A DNA stretch of 64,000 nucleotides from Loxodes magnus (Eukaryota > Ciliophora > Karyorelictea > Loxodida > Loxodidae): positions 62,001-126,000 of the forward strand of contig CAMPDV010000524.1 in the NCBI GenBank assembly GCA_946699065.1. The letters are read 5' to 3'. Positions 23,801 through 37,690 of this stretch are shown here, in pieces (position 1 is the first letter of the stretch; each line of letters begins with the position of its first letter). The notes beneath the pieces were generated by a model. The model was not told the DNA's origin. It ran no database searches and worked only from the letters and a program-made list of their open reading frames with translations. The translations under genes were made by a program, and so were the position numbers.

Positions 23801-23983
23801 AAAATTATATGGAATTTATAAGATATTATTTTATTACCTTTAGCTTATTTATCTCACTATTTCGCTCTATAAACTTTTGAAATATTCTAATATTCTAATA
23901 TAATAAATATATAATAATAGTAATGTAGGTTAGCTATAAAGGTATATAAATAGTATTTAAATCAAGTAATATATATAAAGTGA
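20803..23983 (+). CDS. Unknown large helical protein H2, 1,054 residues, one 16-nt intron
   Basis: It starts MEIDKLNTKHKAINSYFRYK. A 16-nt GT-AG intron (20,985-21,000, gtagtttattttatag) joins RSLL to IKLDLNKLTC; without removing it the frame is lost. Exon 2 then runs unbroken to TGA at 23,981, giving exactly 1,055 codons after splicing. Early exon 2 is charged (HDSEEELIIQ, KAQKVRLKEKRDLQYQ). The remainder is rich in Ile, Leu, Gln and Asn with an alpha-helical pattern such as WNEVTYYLIANLRK and FREYKKGSKTKSNS, possibly a helical-repeat scaffold. No signal peptide or catalytic motif was recognised. The next gene starts 131 bp downstream. Confidence 0.6.
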
Positions 23984-24114
23984 AGGGTATCAAGGAGTAA
24001 GATAGTAAAGGCTTTTATATTTTAGCACATTTAGTTAGAAAGCAAATAAATCTTAGAAGTATTAAAAGTAATAGCTAGAATTATAGGTTAAATAGTAAAG
24101 TTCTATATTTATAA

Positions 24115-25907
24115 ATGGGAAATTATTAATACCAAAAAACTTTAGTTAATTGCTTTACTAAGTGCTTTTTGTAAAAAAACTAGTTGTAGTTAGAATAAAC
24201 GACAGATTAAGCTGTAAGCTAGTAGGAATTTTTTTCCTAGTAAGTGGGAGATACAAGTGAAAAAGTGAATGAGTTTGGGAATAATTTAAATGAGAAGATT
24301 GAGTAGAAAGATAAAAATTAAAGACTTATAAAACTGATAAAATCTTAGACATTTAACTAGCAAAATATTGATCTAAAAAAGGAAGAAAACCCTTAAACTA
24401 ATGAATTCTTTATCCATCATCCATTCACTAAAAATCTTAGCAAAACCTATTTCTAAAAGAGAGCTTTAAGTCTCAGGCCTTTATAGGATTTCAAGCTCAG
24501 CATAGATAGTTCTTCTTTCATCAAGAAAAATAAGAGTAAATTTTAAAATAAATATAAGCTGGAAAAATAGATTGGATAGGGTAACTTTGGCAAAGTATTT
24601 TTAGGAAAAAGCAAATTTGATGAGTAAACCTATGCTATTAAAATAATAAATGCTTAGTAGGATAAATAATTAATAAGAAGAGAGTATAAAATACTAAAAA
24701 GGCTTGTAAGTTTATTATTCAGGATCATCCTAATATTGTAAAACTATTTGGGATATATTAGGAGGAGTAATATACTCAATTTGTCACTGAATATATTAGA
24801 GGGAAATTAGTTAAAGTAATGAATCAAAAAAGTTAATTTGGCTAGTTAAAGGCTATGCTTATAATGAAATAAATTCTATAAGGAGTGGCATATTGTCATT
24901 CCAATGGTATCTTACATGGAGATCTTAAGCTTGATAATATCGTATGCTAGAATATAGAAGATAATGAAAACATATGTGTCAAAATAATAGACTTTGGACT
25001 ATCCATAACTTAGGATTAAATTGAAGGAAAAAGATTAACACGGACACCTTGTTATCTAGCTCCTGCATCTTATTCAGGAGAATATTCAATAAAGAGTGAC
25101 ATTTGGAGTTGCGGAGTCATAATGTATGTACTTTTATCAAGAAAATTTCCATTTAGCAGCTAAGAAATAAAAACTTTTATATAGAACATAAATAAACTTT
25201 AAAGCTTAGAAAGCAAAGCTAAGGCATTTAGAGCTAAGTTTGAAGAAAAAGAATGATTATAAATATCTAAATAAGCAAAGGATTTAATTAGTAAAATGCT
25301 AAAAGTAAATCCATAAGAAAGAATTAGTGCTTAAAAAGCTTTAAAGCATGAATGATTTAAAAGTTCAATAAAGATTAACTTCAAATTGCTTAAAGAGTAC
25401 ATAGAAAGGATGCTAAGCTTTCAGGTAAGCAAGAGAATAAAAATAGCAGTCTATTGATATATTGTCTCCTAGTTAATGGATCCAAAAGAAAAAATGCATA
25501 TTAAAAATATTTTCACTTATATTGATTAAGATTAAGACGGAAGAATTTCTTTGAAAGATCTGATTAAATCTTTAAAAAAAGTGTATAAAGTAAAGGTAAA
25601 GAAAGAAGAAGCTAAATAAATATTTAACTCTTTGGATATAAACAATAGTGGATACTTAGAATGAAACAAGTTTCTAATTGCGTGTTTATAGTGAGACTAA
25701 ATCTTAAAAAATAGCTAATATCTTGATCTTGTTATTTATAAATTAAATTTAAAAAAGAAGAACAGAATATAAAAGAAATATTTTTATAGATTCTTCAAAG
25801 GTAAACTAGAAAAAGAGCATGTAAAGGAGATAGTTTAAGAAATTTAATTTGACGACAAGGATTGCATCAGTACTGAATAGTTCAAGAGAATGATGCTAGA
25901 GTAGTGA
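24115..25907 (+). CDS. Calcium-dependent protein kinase (CDPK-like), 591 residues, 17-nt intron
   Basis: It is a serine/threonine kinase with a calmodulin-like tail. The N-terminus MGNYQYQK with CFTKC at 14-18 suggests N-myristoylation plus palmitoylation and membrane attachment. The kinase domain runs from about 147 to 405: Gly loop IGQGNFGKVF (153 on), YAIKII lysine, catalytic HGDLKLDN (262 on), DFG at 287, then SDIWSCGVIMY and the C-lobe ending LKHEWF. An intron at 24,706-24,722 (gtaagtttattattcag) interrupts KRL/DHPNIVK. EF-hand DQDQDGRISLKD is at 465-476; DINNSGYLEWNK (502-513) has Lys for the usual Glu at loop position 12, and a third loop is degenerate. Oddities are HRD changed to HGD and APE changed to APA; the catalytic Asp remains. 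Five of six tryptophans are TGA, yet the gene ends at TGA. Confidence 0.93.
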
Positions 25908-26442
25908 AAAATATACCCTTATCTTATTTTTTTATTTTCATATTAAGATTTTAGAAAAGATTCGTTAAGAATTTTTCCTTGCTACAGCATATTTTTTTAA
26001 ACCATCTATAAATTAAAATTGAAATTGGCTTAAAGTTGATGATGAAATAAATGATTCAAATTTTATCTTTGGAAGCAAGAGTGAAGAAGAGTCTGATATA
26101 TAATATCTCTTAATATTACTTTTCAGGAACTTAATTTAATTGCTTCATTAACCTTTTTAATTATTTGAATTAAAAGCTATTTATTACTTTCATCGTATTC
26201 CATTTATTTTCTTAAAACTTATTTATATTATTTATACAATTAAGTTTCCAAAACTAAAGTATAGATACAATGAAGCTATATAATAAACTTAAGCAATTTA
26301 TTATGCATAATGATATGTCCTAAATATTGTGAATTTTTATTTAAGCTTTTAAGGAAAATTTCATCTTAAATATTGAGTATTTATCTTATATTTATTGACT
26401 CTTTTTTATATTTATCTAATGTATTTTATAAATCCTTACTTA
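25908..26442. other. Intergenic region between CDPK and H3
   Basis: It contains a short acidic open stretch near 26,015-26,102 (KVDDEINDSNF, then KSEEESD) in a different frame from the CDPK. It could be a C-terminal exon of the kinase or chance. Otherwise it is T-rich non-coding DNA. Confidence 0.3.
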
Positions 26443-28911
26443 ATGATGTTTTAAAAAATTACACTTAAAATAAAGGAAATTTTTTTTCTTACATAACCTT
26501 TTTCAGCTTAGTTATATCTAACTAATTTAAGTTTAAGAGATTTAGAATTTGGTAGGTTAAATTTAATTTTCCTTGGATATAAATAAATTTTAAATATTTC
26601 AAGCATCATTTATAAGGAAGAAGTTTAATAATCTATTTTAAATGAAAAATAATAAAATTATATGAATATTTGGATTCCATTTAAGATGATTAAAGGTCTA
26701 AATATTATTTTCTAAAGGAAAAAAATTCCAAATAAGAATCTAGACATAGCAATATTAGAGCAATAGATTAATTTTATAAGTGATGCATACTTTTTTTAAT
26801 ATACTCTTAAGCAATAGAAGGCATTCCTTAGACAAGTTAAATATTAAGACTATATAAAACTTAAGAATATCTAAAACATTTTCGTTAGATTAAAGTAAAC
26901 TAAAACATCACTATTTATTTCTTTTAGCTATATATTCCTTTAAAAAAGATAAATAAATCTAAATTTCCAATATTTTTAGGTTTAGCTAGACTCTCAATAA
27001 ATAAGTTAGTTTAATTTATTCTCTGATACTAAATAAATAATTGAATGCATAATCAATAGGTGTTCTGCTATCAAATTATGGAATTGGCTACTTTAGTCTT
27101 TATTTGATTTATACTATATCTCAACTAAGATTCCTCATTAAAGTTAAGAAAATAATAAGGAATAAAGAAATAAAAGATAAATATTTCCTTTTTAAACAAT
27201 CCTAAAAGATAAGATTCTGACTCTAAATACAAAGTTATTTAAATTCCTTAAAGCTTAAAAAGGAGAAAATAAGATTTTCTATAAATTAAGTCCTTGAATA
27301 TTATTCATAATATCTAATATAAAGATGGAAGATTAGATAGGATAAATATAAGAATTATACTAAGACTCTTTAATTCCTTCAATGAATAAATGAGGAATGT
27401 TTAACTAAAGATATAAGATCAATATTATAATACCAATATTTATAATAAAATCAAGTTTTATAATATCATGATTATACTTTTAGTGAGAAAGTATTAAAGA
27501 ATAATAAAAACGGTGATTATATATTTTCTACTTATTTATATTAAAAAAATAAAGCGTAGCAAAGATTTAGGATTTTGTCTATTAATTTAAACAAATGAAG
27601 ATTTTAGTTATTATATTAGAATTGAATAAATCCAAATTTAGCAGGACAGTAAATATCTTTCCATTCCAACCAAATATTCAAAATTCTACATACAAAAGTT
27701 AATTTTTTAAACCACATCTACCTCTTCTAATCTAAAAATTGCTTTATCAAATCTTAAAATAAATTTGGTTTATTAATTATGAATTTTCTTCCTCTAATTA
27801 AATCCTATAGAATATGAAATTAAATGATGGATAAACTAAGCTACTAAATAGAATGTGATCATCAAATAACTTAACTTAAAAACATCCAAATTACAAATTT
27901 CTTTAATAATATCTTACTCTTATCAATTTAATTTAATGTTTCTATAATAACTTTTAGTTTATCCTTTTATTCATATACCTCTTTACTTAGTAACTTGATT
28001 CTATCTTTTTAATATTATAAGGATATAATATTAAACAGTCAACTATCACTATAAATTAAAAGTTTTTCGTATTTAGTAATAAGTTTTTTAAAGTTTAAGG
28101 AATTTCTATTTTCTCTAAGTTATAATATTGTTTCATATTAAGCAATAATTCAAACTATCTGATACATAATAGTTAGCCTTCTATGATTTAAATGTATACA
28201 AGCTTTAGCAAATAAATAGGCTACCTTTATTACTATAGTAAGAAAATATAGGAAAACAACTTTATTTAATAAAAGAACTACATCTTTGAAAGAATATCCT
28301 AATTCTATATTAAAGTAAAGTCTATTTAGATGCTCAATATAAAATTTTATTTTGATATGATTCGTTAATTCAAGCATCTTATTCTTATTCCACATTGATG
28401 ATATAAGAATATTTAGTGTAAATTTATAGAAAACTAAAGGAAAATTATAATTAGCATCATATGCTTATAAAGCTAGGCATGCAAACAGTTAAAATAGAAA
28501 ATAGCAATAACTTTTTATGCTACTTTCATAGTTACTTCAAACTCTATTTAGTCACTTTAGAGAATAGAATCTAATTCCTCTTATTCAATAATAGTAAGAA
28601 AAAATTTGGCTCTTTTAATCTTTACGAACCTATTTTTCTAGATGGAAAAATGGGAATATTTATTTTTAGTGAAAATAAGTATAGTAAATTAAGCTAGTTA
28701 TTGCTTAAAACTAACATTAATTAGATTACAAGTTTAAGAATACTTTCCTTAGAGTATTATATCTGTTTAAAGCTGATAAAAAAGCCCTTTAGAAGAAGGT
28801 TTATATATCTAAAGCTTATTTTGATATTCTGAAAAAAAATTAATTCTTTTGGAAATAATCTTCTATCTTTTATATAGAATAAGACTATTTTGTGAAACTT
28901 AATGTATATGA
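26443..28911 (+). CDS. Unknown protein H3, about 820 residues
   Basis: The family is not recognised. The frame from tandem ATGs at 26,443 reads MMFQKITLKIKEIFFL, then LRDLEFGRLNLIFLGYKQI, NLDIAILEQQINFISDAYFF and KQIIECIINRCSAIKLWNWL. It continues in phase to QMEKWEYLFLVKISIV and QKSPLEEGLYI near the end. The first half is the more convincing. TGA at 28,909 is taken as stop, although H4 coding character begins immediately after in another frame, so the two could be one gene joined by an intron. Leucine-rich stretches near the N-terminus might be LRRs. Frame choice is by eye. Confidence 0.4.
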
Positions 28912-31892
28912 AATAAATTTTAAATAAAGAAGGAATATATTAAAGACTTTAAACTAGAAATTTAAAAACTTAAATCTATTTCATACCAATAAAACTTAAA
29001 ATTCATTATTTTATTTTTTTTATTTTATTTACATATATTAAATATTTTTATGGTTAAAGCAAAACTTAAAAAAGTGTATAAGTATTAGAGATATTTTTCA
29101 TTGACTGATTTAGTGATAATAGGGTTATTAAGGATAATTGTTTAAAGATAAGTCTAAAAAATTTACTAATAAATTTAAATTAAATTATTTAATTTTTTTC
29201 TACTTATAACAAAGAAAAAATCTAGAGAACTGAAAAAAAATTTTAAATACAATTTATTAAGAAACTTATTATTCTAATTTAGTGCAATTGAAATACCTTT
29301 GCTGTTTTATTTTTTGGAAATCCATTTTGAAGAATGTTAAAGCATTTCTCACTAAAAATAAACTTACTATATTATATATCCACAACATTTTAAGAATTTA
29401 CTATCGACAGTTTAAGGTCACGAACATTATAAAGCACGCAAATCTGATAATAATTTTCGCTTTTTTTAATTAAAATCTCTTTCATATTTCATAGTTTCTA
29501 ACTATAATCATTTCTTATTTTCCTCTAATTCAAACACTTTTTTCTTTTACTGAATGTTAGGCTATTTATGATTCTGTAACTTAGATCAAGGAAAATTTAA
29601 GCTGAATTTCCTTTTAGATTAAAAGCTTTTATATAATTTTAAAGCTAATATCACATTAGCTTTAATATAGATCTTACTCTCTCAATTAGTTGATACCAAA
29701 AGTGAATTTACAATAAATTGCAAAATTGATTAAAATTAGTTATCCTCTATTCTGAAGTGCTATATCTTAAATCATTAAAATTATTAATTCAAAAACTCTT
29801 AAGCAATAAATTCTGTCGCTCTTTCACTTTCTGAGCCTTATTTTATTAAACGAAATTATAAATTTTTAAGATTTAAATGAATGGGTTGAGAAAGTAACTA
29901 ATATATACCTAATTTTTTATAGATGAAGACTAAAAGGCAACTAAAAAACTAGTTATCAAGCAAAGTTTTTACTAAAGTGTTGATGATTTTAAATTTATTT
30001 TACTATTGAATCATTTCTCACTGACTTCAACATCTAGTACTAAATTAATTTCCATTAAAATAAGTTAAAGAAACATATCTAATGGAGAGTGACTTAAAGA
30101 GAATAATTAGAACTCCACTTTTTAAATAAGAAATAGAAAGGTGCTAGTCCTATATATAAATAAAGTGTTAAGATAAATATTAAAGATGTAAATTATTATA
30201 TGAAATAATCCTTTTATTTCAAGTAACTATATTTAAAAAGAAAACTTTTTAACATCATTTAAGTATCTTTCAAATAATGATAAAGTTATAAATCAATTAA
30301 GTGTAAAAAAATAACTTTAGTATCAAATAGTTAAAGCTCAGCTAAACTATTAATATATTAGATTTGAGAAAAGATAAAAGGCTTTAGAGGATAGAACTTT
30401 AGAATAATAAAGGTAAATAACAATTTATTCTACATATTTAAAATCCTATGATGGTAAGGATATTTTACTTTAATATGAATAAAAATTGTTAGAACATATA
30501 TAGGAAAAAATTTAATAACTTAAATAGAAAGCAAAATCTTATATTAAAGAAAATGAAGTTCTATATAAGAATAACTATAAAAAATTTAATAATTGAAGCT
30601 ATTAAAAGATTAATTATTTAGATAATATTAAAAGAAAATAGACTTAATATAAATAATCAAATAGCCTCTAAGTCAAAATATTTACTCATAGATTTTAATT
30701 TCAATAAGCAAGTAAGCAAATCCAAATTATAGATGAGTTAAATGATTCATTCAATCTAAAATATATTAAGGATATTGAATTTAATAGGATGCTTCAACTG
30801 GAAACTTTATGACCAATTTATCAATAAAGTAAAAGAATTTCATATTAAAAGTAGTTAAATTTAAGGATGAAAGAGACCATATAACTACATTTGTTTTATT
30901 TTAGTAAACTAATATAAAAATATTAGTTTAGCTATTCTTTAAAATTTATTATATTCATATAGTTTGATAATCTTCAGTTATATATAATCTCAAGTCACCT
31001 ATCTAAGTTTGAATAAAAGAACAGTCAAAATAATTTCTAAGCATTCTAGAAAAGTATAAATAATTTAAATAAGATATTATTAACCTTTCTTAATCAAGCA
31101 AAGCAAGCTTTACATCATATGTTCTTAAAAATGTATTTAAATCTATTTAATGGATAGTCCACTAATATTGATCAAAAATTTAATATATCTATTTTTATAA
31201 TTTATTAGACTTGACTTAAAGGTTAAGCTATAAAATTATTTTAATAATTTTAAATATATGAAGCAAATTAAAACCAAAAGGATAACTATATTATATTTCG
31301 AAGCTTTAAAAGATCTATCAAACTCTTTTAGGTAAAATTACTATTTAATATATAAACTTAAGTAATTCATTTATTTTAAGATTTTATGATTTAGCCTTTC
31401 ATATATTATTAGTAATATCTACTTGTAAAAGGAATATATTAGTTCATACAAATACTTACAAAGGAAAATTAAGGTAATTAAGTAGATTTTAGTATTATTT
31501 TAGGATCAATTAAATAAATTAGCGAAGTCTATAAATAGGAGTTTAGAAATGAACTAGCTATTTATAAAAGAAATATATTGAGTAAGAATTTTGTATAATT
31601 TAACTATCATATAACTTATTTTAATTTAATAAGCTTTAAATACATTTTAGAAATTAGATAATTAAAACTAATTATTAAGAATCAGAATACCCATAAAGAT
31701 AAAAATTATTAATACTTTTATATTTATCTATTATTTAAATATCTAGTAAAGTTAACGCCAAAAATAGAAAATGATAAATGCTAATTTTGCATAAATGAAT
31801 ATACTTAGATATAAAAAAATGGTATCTTTGAATTATAGTCTAAATAATAGGTAAGTTATTAAGAAGCATAATTTAACATAAATTAAAGTTGA
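28908..31892 (+). CDS. Unknown protein H4 (multi-exon, junctions unresolved), with C-terminal cysteine pairs
   Basis: There are three stretches of protein-like sequence on the plus strand. A first (from 28,908) includes IEIFFIDWFSDNRVIKDN-like sequence, a second (about 29,450-30,220) includes DLNEWVEKVTNIYLIFYRW and TQREQLELHFLNKKQK, and a third (about 30,250 to TGA at 31,890) includes KRQKALEDRTLEQQRQ, then ISEVYKQEFRNELAIYKRN and a C-x2-C pair in ENDKCQFCINEY. The third is a long unbroken frame and the best supported. Two frame changes imply at least two short introns whose exact positions I cannot fix. The third stretch is coiled-coil-like at its start. Its last 145 codons cross into the inverted duplication and are repeated, truncated, at 63,565-63,974. 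Confidence 0.45.
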
Positions 31893-32114
31893 TTAATTCT
31901 AATGTATTTAATTTATTAGATAAAGAGTAATTTAATGATTATTAATAATGAAATAGCTATATTAAGCAAAGTTTTATATTTATCATGTTTAGATTGTTCT
32001 ATATTATTAAAGCTTAGTTTACATTAAAGTAGAGATAATTAGTATAGAGTCAACTTATTATTATAAGCTAGGCTTGCTTTATTTACATTTTTATTTCATC
32101 TTTTCTTTAAAAAA
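31893..32114. other. Spacer between H4 and tRNA-His
   Basis: Short AT-rich spacer, mirrored at 63,343-63,564. No gene is seen. Confidence 0.5.
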
Positions 32115-32187
32115 TGTCGGTGCAGAGACTTGAACTCCGGTTTCGACGGCCACAACGTGGTGCCCTAAGCAGCTAGACTACAGCGAC
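32115..32187 (-). tRNA. tRNA-His (anticodon GUG), left-arm copy
   Basis: Read on the minus strand this is a 73-nt tRNA with D stem GTCT/GGGC, anticodon loop TTGTGGC, T arm CGGAG TTCAAGT CTCTG and discriminator A, followed by a T-run. Two C-C mismatches are present (5-68 in the acceptor and 28-42 in the anticodon stem), identical in the right-arm copy. Confidence 0.9.
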
Positions 32188-33268
32188 TTACTATATATAA
32201 AATAAAATAAAAAGATAATATTACTATAGATATATTTCCTATAATTGTAATTCTAGCTATTCATTACTATTTTAAAATATTAAATGTAAACATTCAGAAG
32301 GTTAACCATTAAAGATATCAAATAGGCAATAGTACAAGCAGAAAGTAAAGAAGTGAGTATCTGAAAAACTAAAAGATAATAGCAATATAAAATTTAAAGA
32401 TAAGTATGTTAAAAAAGAAAGGCTTTTTACTATATAAATGCTTTAGTTAACTATAGCAAACTTTTAAATACTATATATATTAATGATAATAATGAAACTT
32501 AAAGAAATTATAGTAATAAACAATTTATATATATAGTTTGATAATTATCAATATTATGATATATATCACTAAAGTTAACATTATGCTTCATGTTTAGATA
32601 AGATACTCTTGTAATTTTAGTTAATAGAAAATCTAATTTTTAGTATTTAAATATCATAAAACTTAGTATACATTTGTAAGTTTAAGCTTTAGAATATAAA
32701 AGGAGGAAAAATAAATACATTTATATGAAAGTTTGATTAATTTAAGACATTGTTTGAAGACTTTAATTTTCATTGTCTAACATTAAAGTTATAATGGCAA
32801 ACTAATTAGTATTAAGCTCTTTAAGTTTAAGAAAAAAGTTAAAAAATTTCAAAATCTAAAATTTAAAATCTTTACTAAAATAGCTGAAAAAGAATAAGAA
32901 TATAAAAAATAAGAGATATAAAGAAAGAAAAAATGATTAAATTATAGATTTAAATTAGAAGCTATTTATGCAGAATATTTCTGAGAAAAAATGAAAATAA
33001 ATTGTAATTTAAAAATAATATTTTTTAAATAAAATAACTATAGAAAAGCAGCTAAAATTTGTATATTTTTTATTAAAATAATTTAAATTATTTTTAGTTT
33101 AAAATTAACATTTGATTCCATATTTATGTTCGTTTCTGCTAAATCTTATCAAATCTTATATAGCTCCATCTACTCTTTTATCTCTAATTTAACTATTATG
33201 AAAATTTTAAAAGGGATAAGCGGGGCTAGAAATGATTTAAAAAGATGGCTTTGTAACACTTTTATAAA
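32188..33268. other. Upstream region of actin, left copy
   Basis: About 1.08 kb of AT-rich DNA, mirrored at 62,188-63,269. A long purine-rich tract near 32,870-32,990 and a GC-rich tract (ataagcggggctag) about 50 bp before the actin ATG stand out; the latter is a candidate promoter or 5' UTR element. No convincing coding frame was found. Confidence 0.45.
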
Positions 33269-34402
<1,134 letters not shown>

Positions 34403-34669
34403 GTGAGTGAAGGAGAATTAGAGGGAAGTCTTTCAAGAGGAAATAAACTTTGAGTTTATTCCTGAATTAAGCTTCTTTCTAAACATTTATTTTATTACTT
34501 CCCAAAATATTTTAAATCTATATAATAAAAAAGTTATCTTTCTCTGTTCTTTTGCATAATTTTTATATACACTAATTTTTATAAAATATCTTAATAATAT
34601 AAAATCTTAATAGATTAGAGTAATTTTAATTCTAATCATTTCAAGCTAGAATTTCTTCATATACAAATA
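34403..34669. terminator. Actin 3' region with hairpin, left copy
   Basis: A hairpin of about 11 bp (ggaaataaact, loop, agtttattcc) at about 34,438-34,463 follows the stop by some 40 bp and is mirrored at the right locus. It may aid 3' end formation. The remainder is AT-rich up to the repeat boundary. Confidence 0.4.
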
Positions 34670-37600
34670 AAAAAAATTATCTTATTAATTAATTTAATTT
34701 ATAAGAACCTTCTTTATCTTTAATTTTTTAAGCTTTTAACGAAAGTAATTTATTATTCATACTCTCTTCACAAAAGCACTTATGATTTTCTGAAATTCTC
34801 TTATAATTACCTAATATTTTAGCTTTCAACTTGTGTAATATATTTTAGTTTATAATCCAATAATTTTTAATTTGTAAGTATGTGTAATTAAAATGGTGAT
34901 ATATTGGAAACTTTTTGATTATTGAATAAGAGAAGTAAATGTTTAAATTTTAAAAGGTTTATAGATTAAGTAAATTTTTGAATGTTTAGCATTAAAATAA
35001 TGATGTTTGTACTGTTAATTAGAGGTAATAAATGTTTAATGTTTTTATTTATTTTCTAAATGTGATTTCTATGAGTATTTGAAATATATCTTTCTCTTTT
35101 TTCTTAATTAATTATTGTAGGATTATATCTCTAATCTATTTTTAAAGATATATGCTTTTAAGCTATCTAATACTGTTTCCAATAAATAATATAGCTAAAT
35201 TTCTAAAATATTAGTTTAGCTTCTAATAAAGGTGATATTATAATTAAAGTTTACTACTATTATACCTAAATACTTATTTAAGCTTATTTATTATTTGGAT
35301 TTTAGATTCTAATAATTAATTACCAAGCTTATCATTTTATCTTCTATAGGATTCTTCTATTGCTTTCAAAGCTATTAGAAATTTACCCCACTTCAAATAC
35401 CTAGTACTGTTTTTATCTTAAATAAAGATTATTTGAAAGCTACTTCTTTAGTTGCTGTTTAATTTTTTTAAAGAATTACAAAATTAGAATAATATATTCC
35501 ATATATGTCATAATCTATTATTCAGAAATCTTAATTTATTCCAATAAAAATTAATCATCCATAGATAAAGATGCTTTTTATCAAAGATATCCTTTGATAG
35601 ATTTTTATTAACTTAATTTGATAATTCTTTTCTGAAGGTTTCTCTAGTTAATAGAGGTAAATTTTCATTAAATCATTAAATTTTAATGCCTTAAGCATCT
35701 TGAATAGTTTAGCCTTAGATATATTCTATATTCGGCAATTTTTTAATATAAAACCTCTTTCTTTCTTCTAATATTTAGCGTCATTTTCTTTCTAAACTTT
35801 TTATTTTTTATATTTGTCTGTTAATTTATTTAGTTATAGTTCCCATTTACTCGGTCTTTTATTTACTCATTTTAAATGAAATAAATCCTACCAATAATAA
35901 TCAAGATAAATCTGGAAACTCCATTCATCACTTTAACTTGGAAAGTAATCAAGAATATTCCTTGAGATAAATAGAGTGGATTACCTTATTTATTTTTTCC
36001 AGATATTCTACTAATTTTTTTTCAGTGTGAAATATATAATTTTTACTCCCATCTATCTAGGATTTAATACCTTCTAAAAATATTTTTAAGTTTATTCTTT
36101 ATGAAAAATTTTAACTGAATGACAATATGAAACTTCTTAAAGGACTTTTATAATTAAATTTTTTATTTCTATTCTTTTAAATACTTTTTGCTGATGATCT
36201 TAAATAGATTTGTCTCGCTTTTAAAAAATTAACAAGTAGATTGATTTTAATCTTCAAAAATTGCATAAAGTTTCAATAAGTTAGGGGATTCTAGAATAAA
36301 AGATCATGTAAATTTCAGTATTTAGAACTCAGTCTTATCTTTTTTGCGGTTTTTTAAGGATTCATCATTTTAACTGCAAGCTTAACTGTTTTAAGCTAAA
36401 CAAAACTTTCGTAGTTACTTTTCCTATTTGAGTAATTACTTCATAGTTAATTTAAAATATTATGATTAATAGTATTAAAACAAGAACTTTTAATGTGAGT
36501 TCTAGAACTAAATGCATTTCAATGCTTCCCTATCTTCCTTTTATAAGGAGAATTAGGATTTAAATTTTATACAACATTAGAAAATTCCATTTATTGGACT
36601 ATTTCTTTATTTTCTAATGTTTAAACGAAGATTTTACTTTATTAACTTATTGTTCTGTCTTCTATATACTATTATACAGTTTTATCCTATTTGAGATTGA
36701 ATTGCTGCTATATGGAAATTAATTATTTTATCCCAAAGCTACAAAACTTCCTTATAAATCTAAACTTTATTTTCCAACTGATTTATTCTTTACTTAACTA
36801 TCTGATACTAATATTAGAACTGCTACGCCTTAGAATAACTCATCAATTTATTTAACTTTATGACTTTAAGTTGAACATTTTCTTGACTCATTTAAGTGAC
36901 AACTTCAATTGTAAGTTTTTTAGTTTTTAATCCCTTTTAGTATCTAATTATAAAGCCAGATTAACTTAATTTATACCACTATTTGCTTTGATAATGAAAT
37001 CCTCAGTCTAATTTATTTCATTTAGCATTCTTTTTTTGATAAATCTTAGTTATATTAAATAAAAAGTTTTATTAATTGATGCTTCAGTTTTATTTTTTGT
37101 AGTCCTAAATCTTTCTTAGTTGTAATTTTGATTATAGAAGGAAAACTAAGTTGCTTTGCTTTTTATATGATGTTAAATAATTTTCTATATTATCTTCAAG
37201 TTTATTCACAATTAGATGTTCTACTTTTAATATAATATTTAAGTTATTATGACATGTAATAGGTATATTGCAGTATAAAGATACTATAACTTGATAAACT
37301 GATAAAGAATCAAATATTTATCCTTTATGTATTTTAAGCTAATTTAAGTTTACTTTTTTAATATATTATAAAGATATTTTTTTGGCTATCTTCTTGCTGT
37401 TTAATGAAATTGAATTCTCTTTTAAATCCAATTTTCTTACTCTTTTGAAAGAAAGAAAATTGAATCATTTATTTGTGAGGCTATATAAATACATAAAAAA
37501 TCCCTTATAAATATATAAGTATTAGATATTTTACTTAGTAGCTTTAATTAATTAATAGTTCAAATTAAAATTATGTCCTTTGTCCTTAGCATTCTACTAT

Positions 37601-37690
37601 TTTCCTTTATCTCTACCTTCTTCAGGTTTCATATTTTAAAGGTTTTCGAGCAGATCATAAATTCTTAGCTTCTTCTTATAGATATTTCAT
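34670..37690 (-). pseudogene. Gene T, unit 3: frameshifted copy
   Basis: It is homologous over its full length to the intact T genes. From the equivalent ATG (37,690) to the KCFCEES region it is 2,924 bp, not a multiple of three. Visible lesions include one extra base near 36,714 (shared with unit 1) and a 5-bp loss near 35,988. Around 37,556-37,590 it shares the unit 1 sequence version. It lies next to the actin 3' flank, to which it is convergent. Confidence 0.7.

Noticed and set aside
28150-28395. 81-residue minus-strand frame starting MWNKNKMLEL
   Set aside because: Lies opposite the long plus-strand H3 reading; no independent support.
29282-29473. Separate short gene on the plus strand free of TAA/TAG
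   Set aside because: Absence of TAA and TAG is no evidence in a genome that uses them for Gln; it is probably an interior part of H4.
30107-30260. 25-nt or 41-nt introns to join H4 exons
   Set aside because: Several GT-AG pairs give the right phase but none is supported by a second copy, so no junction was asserted.
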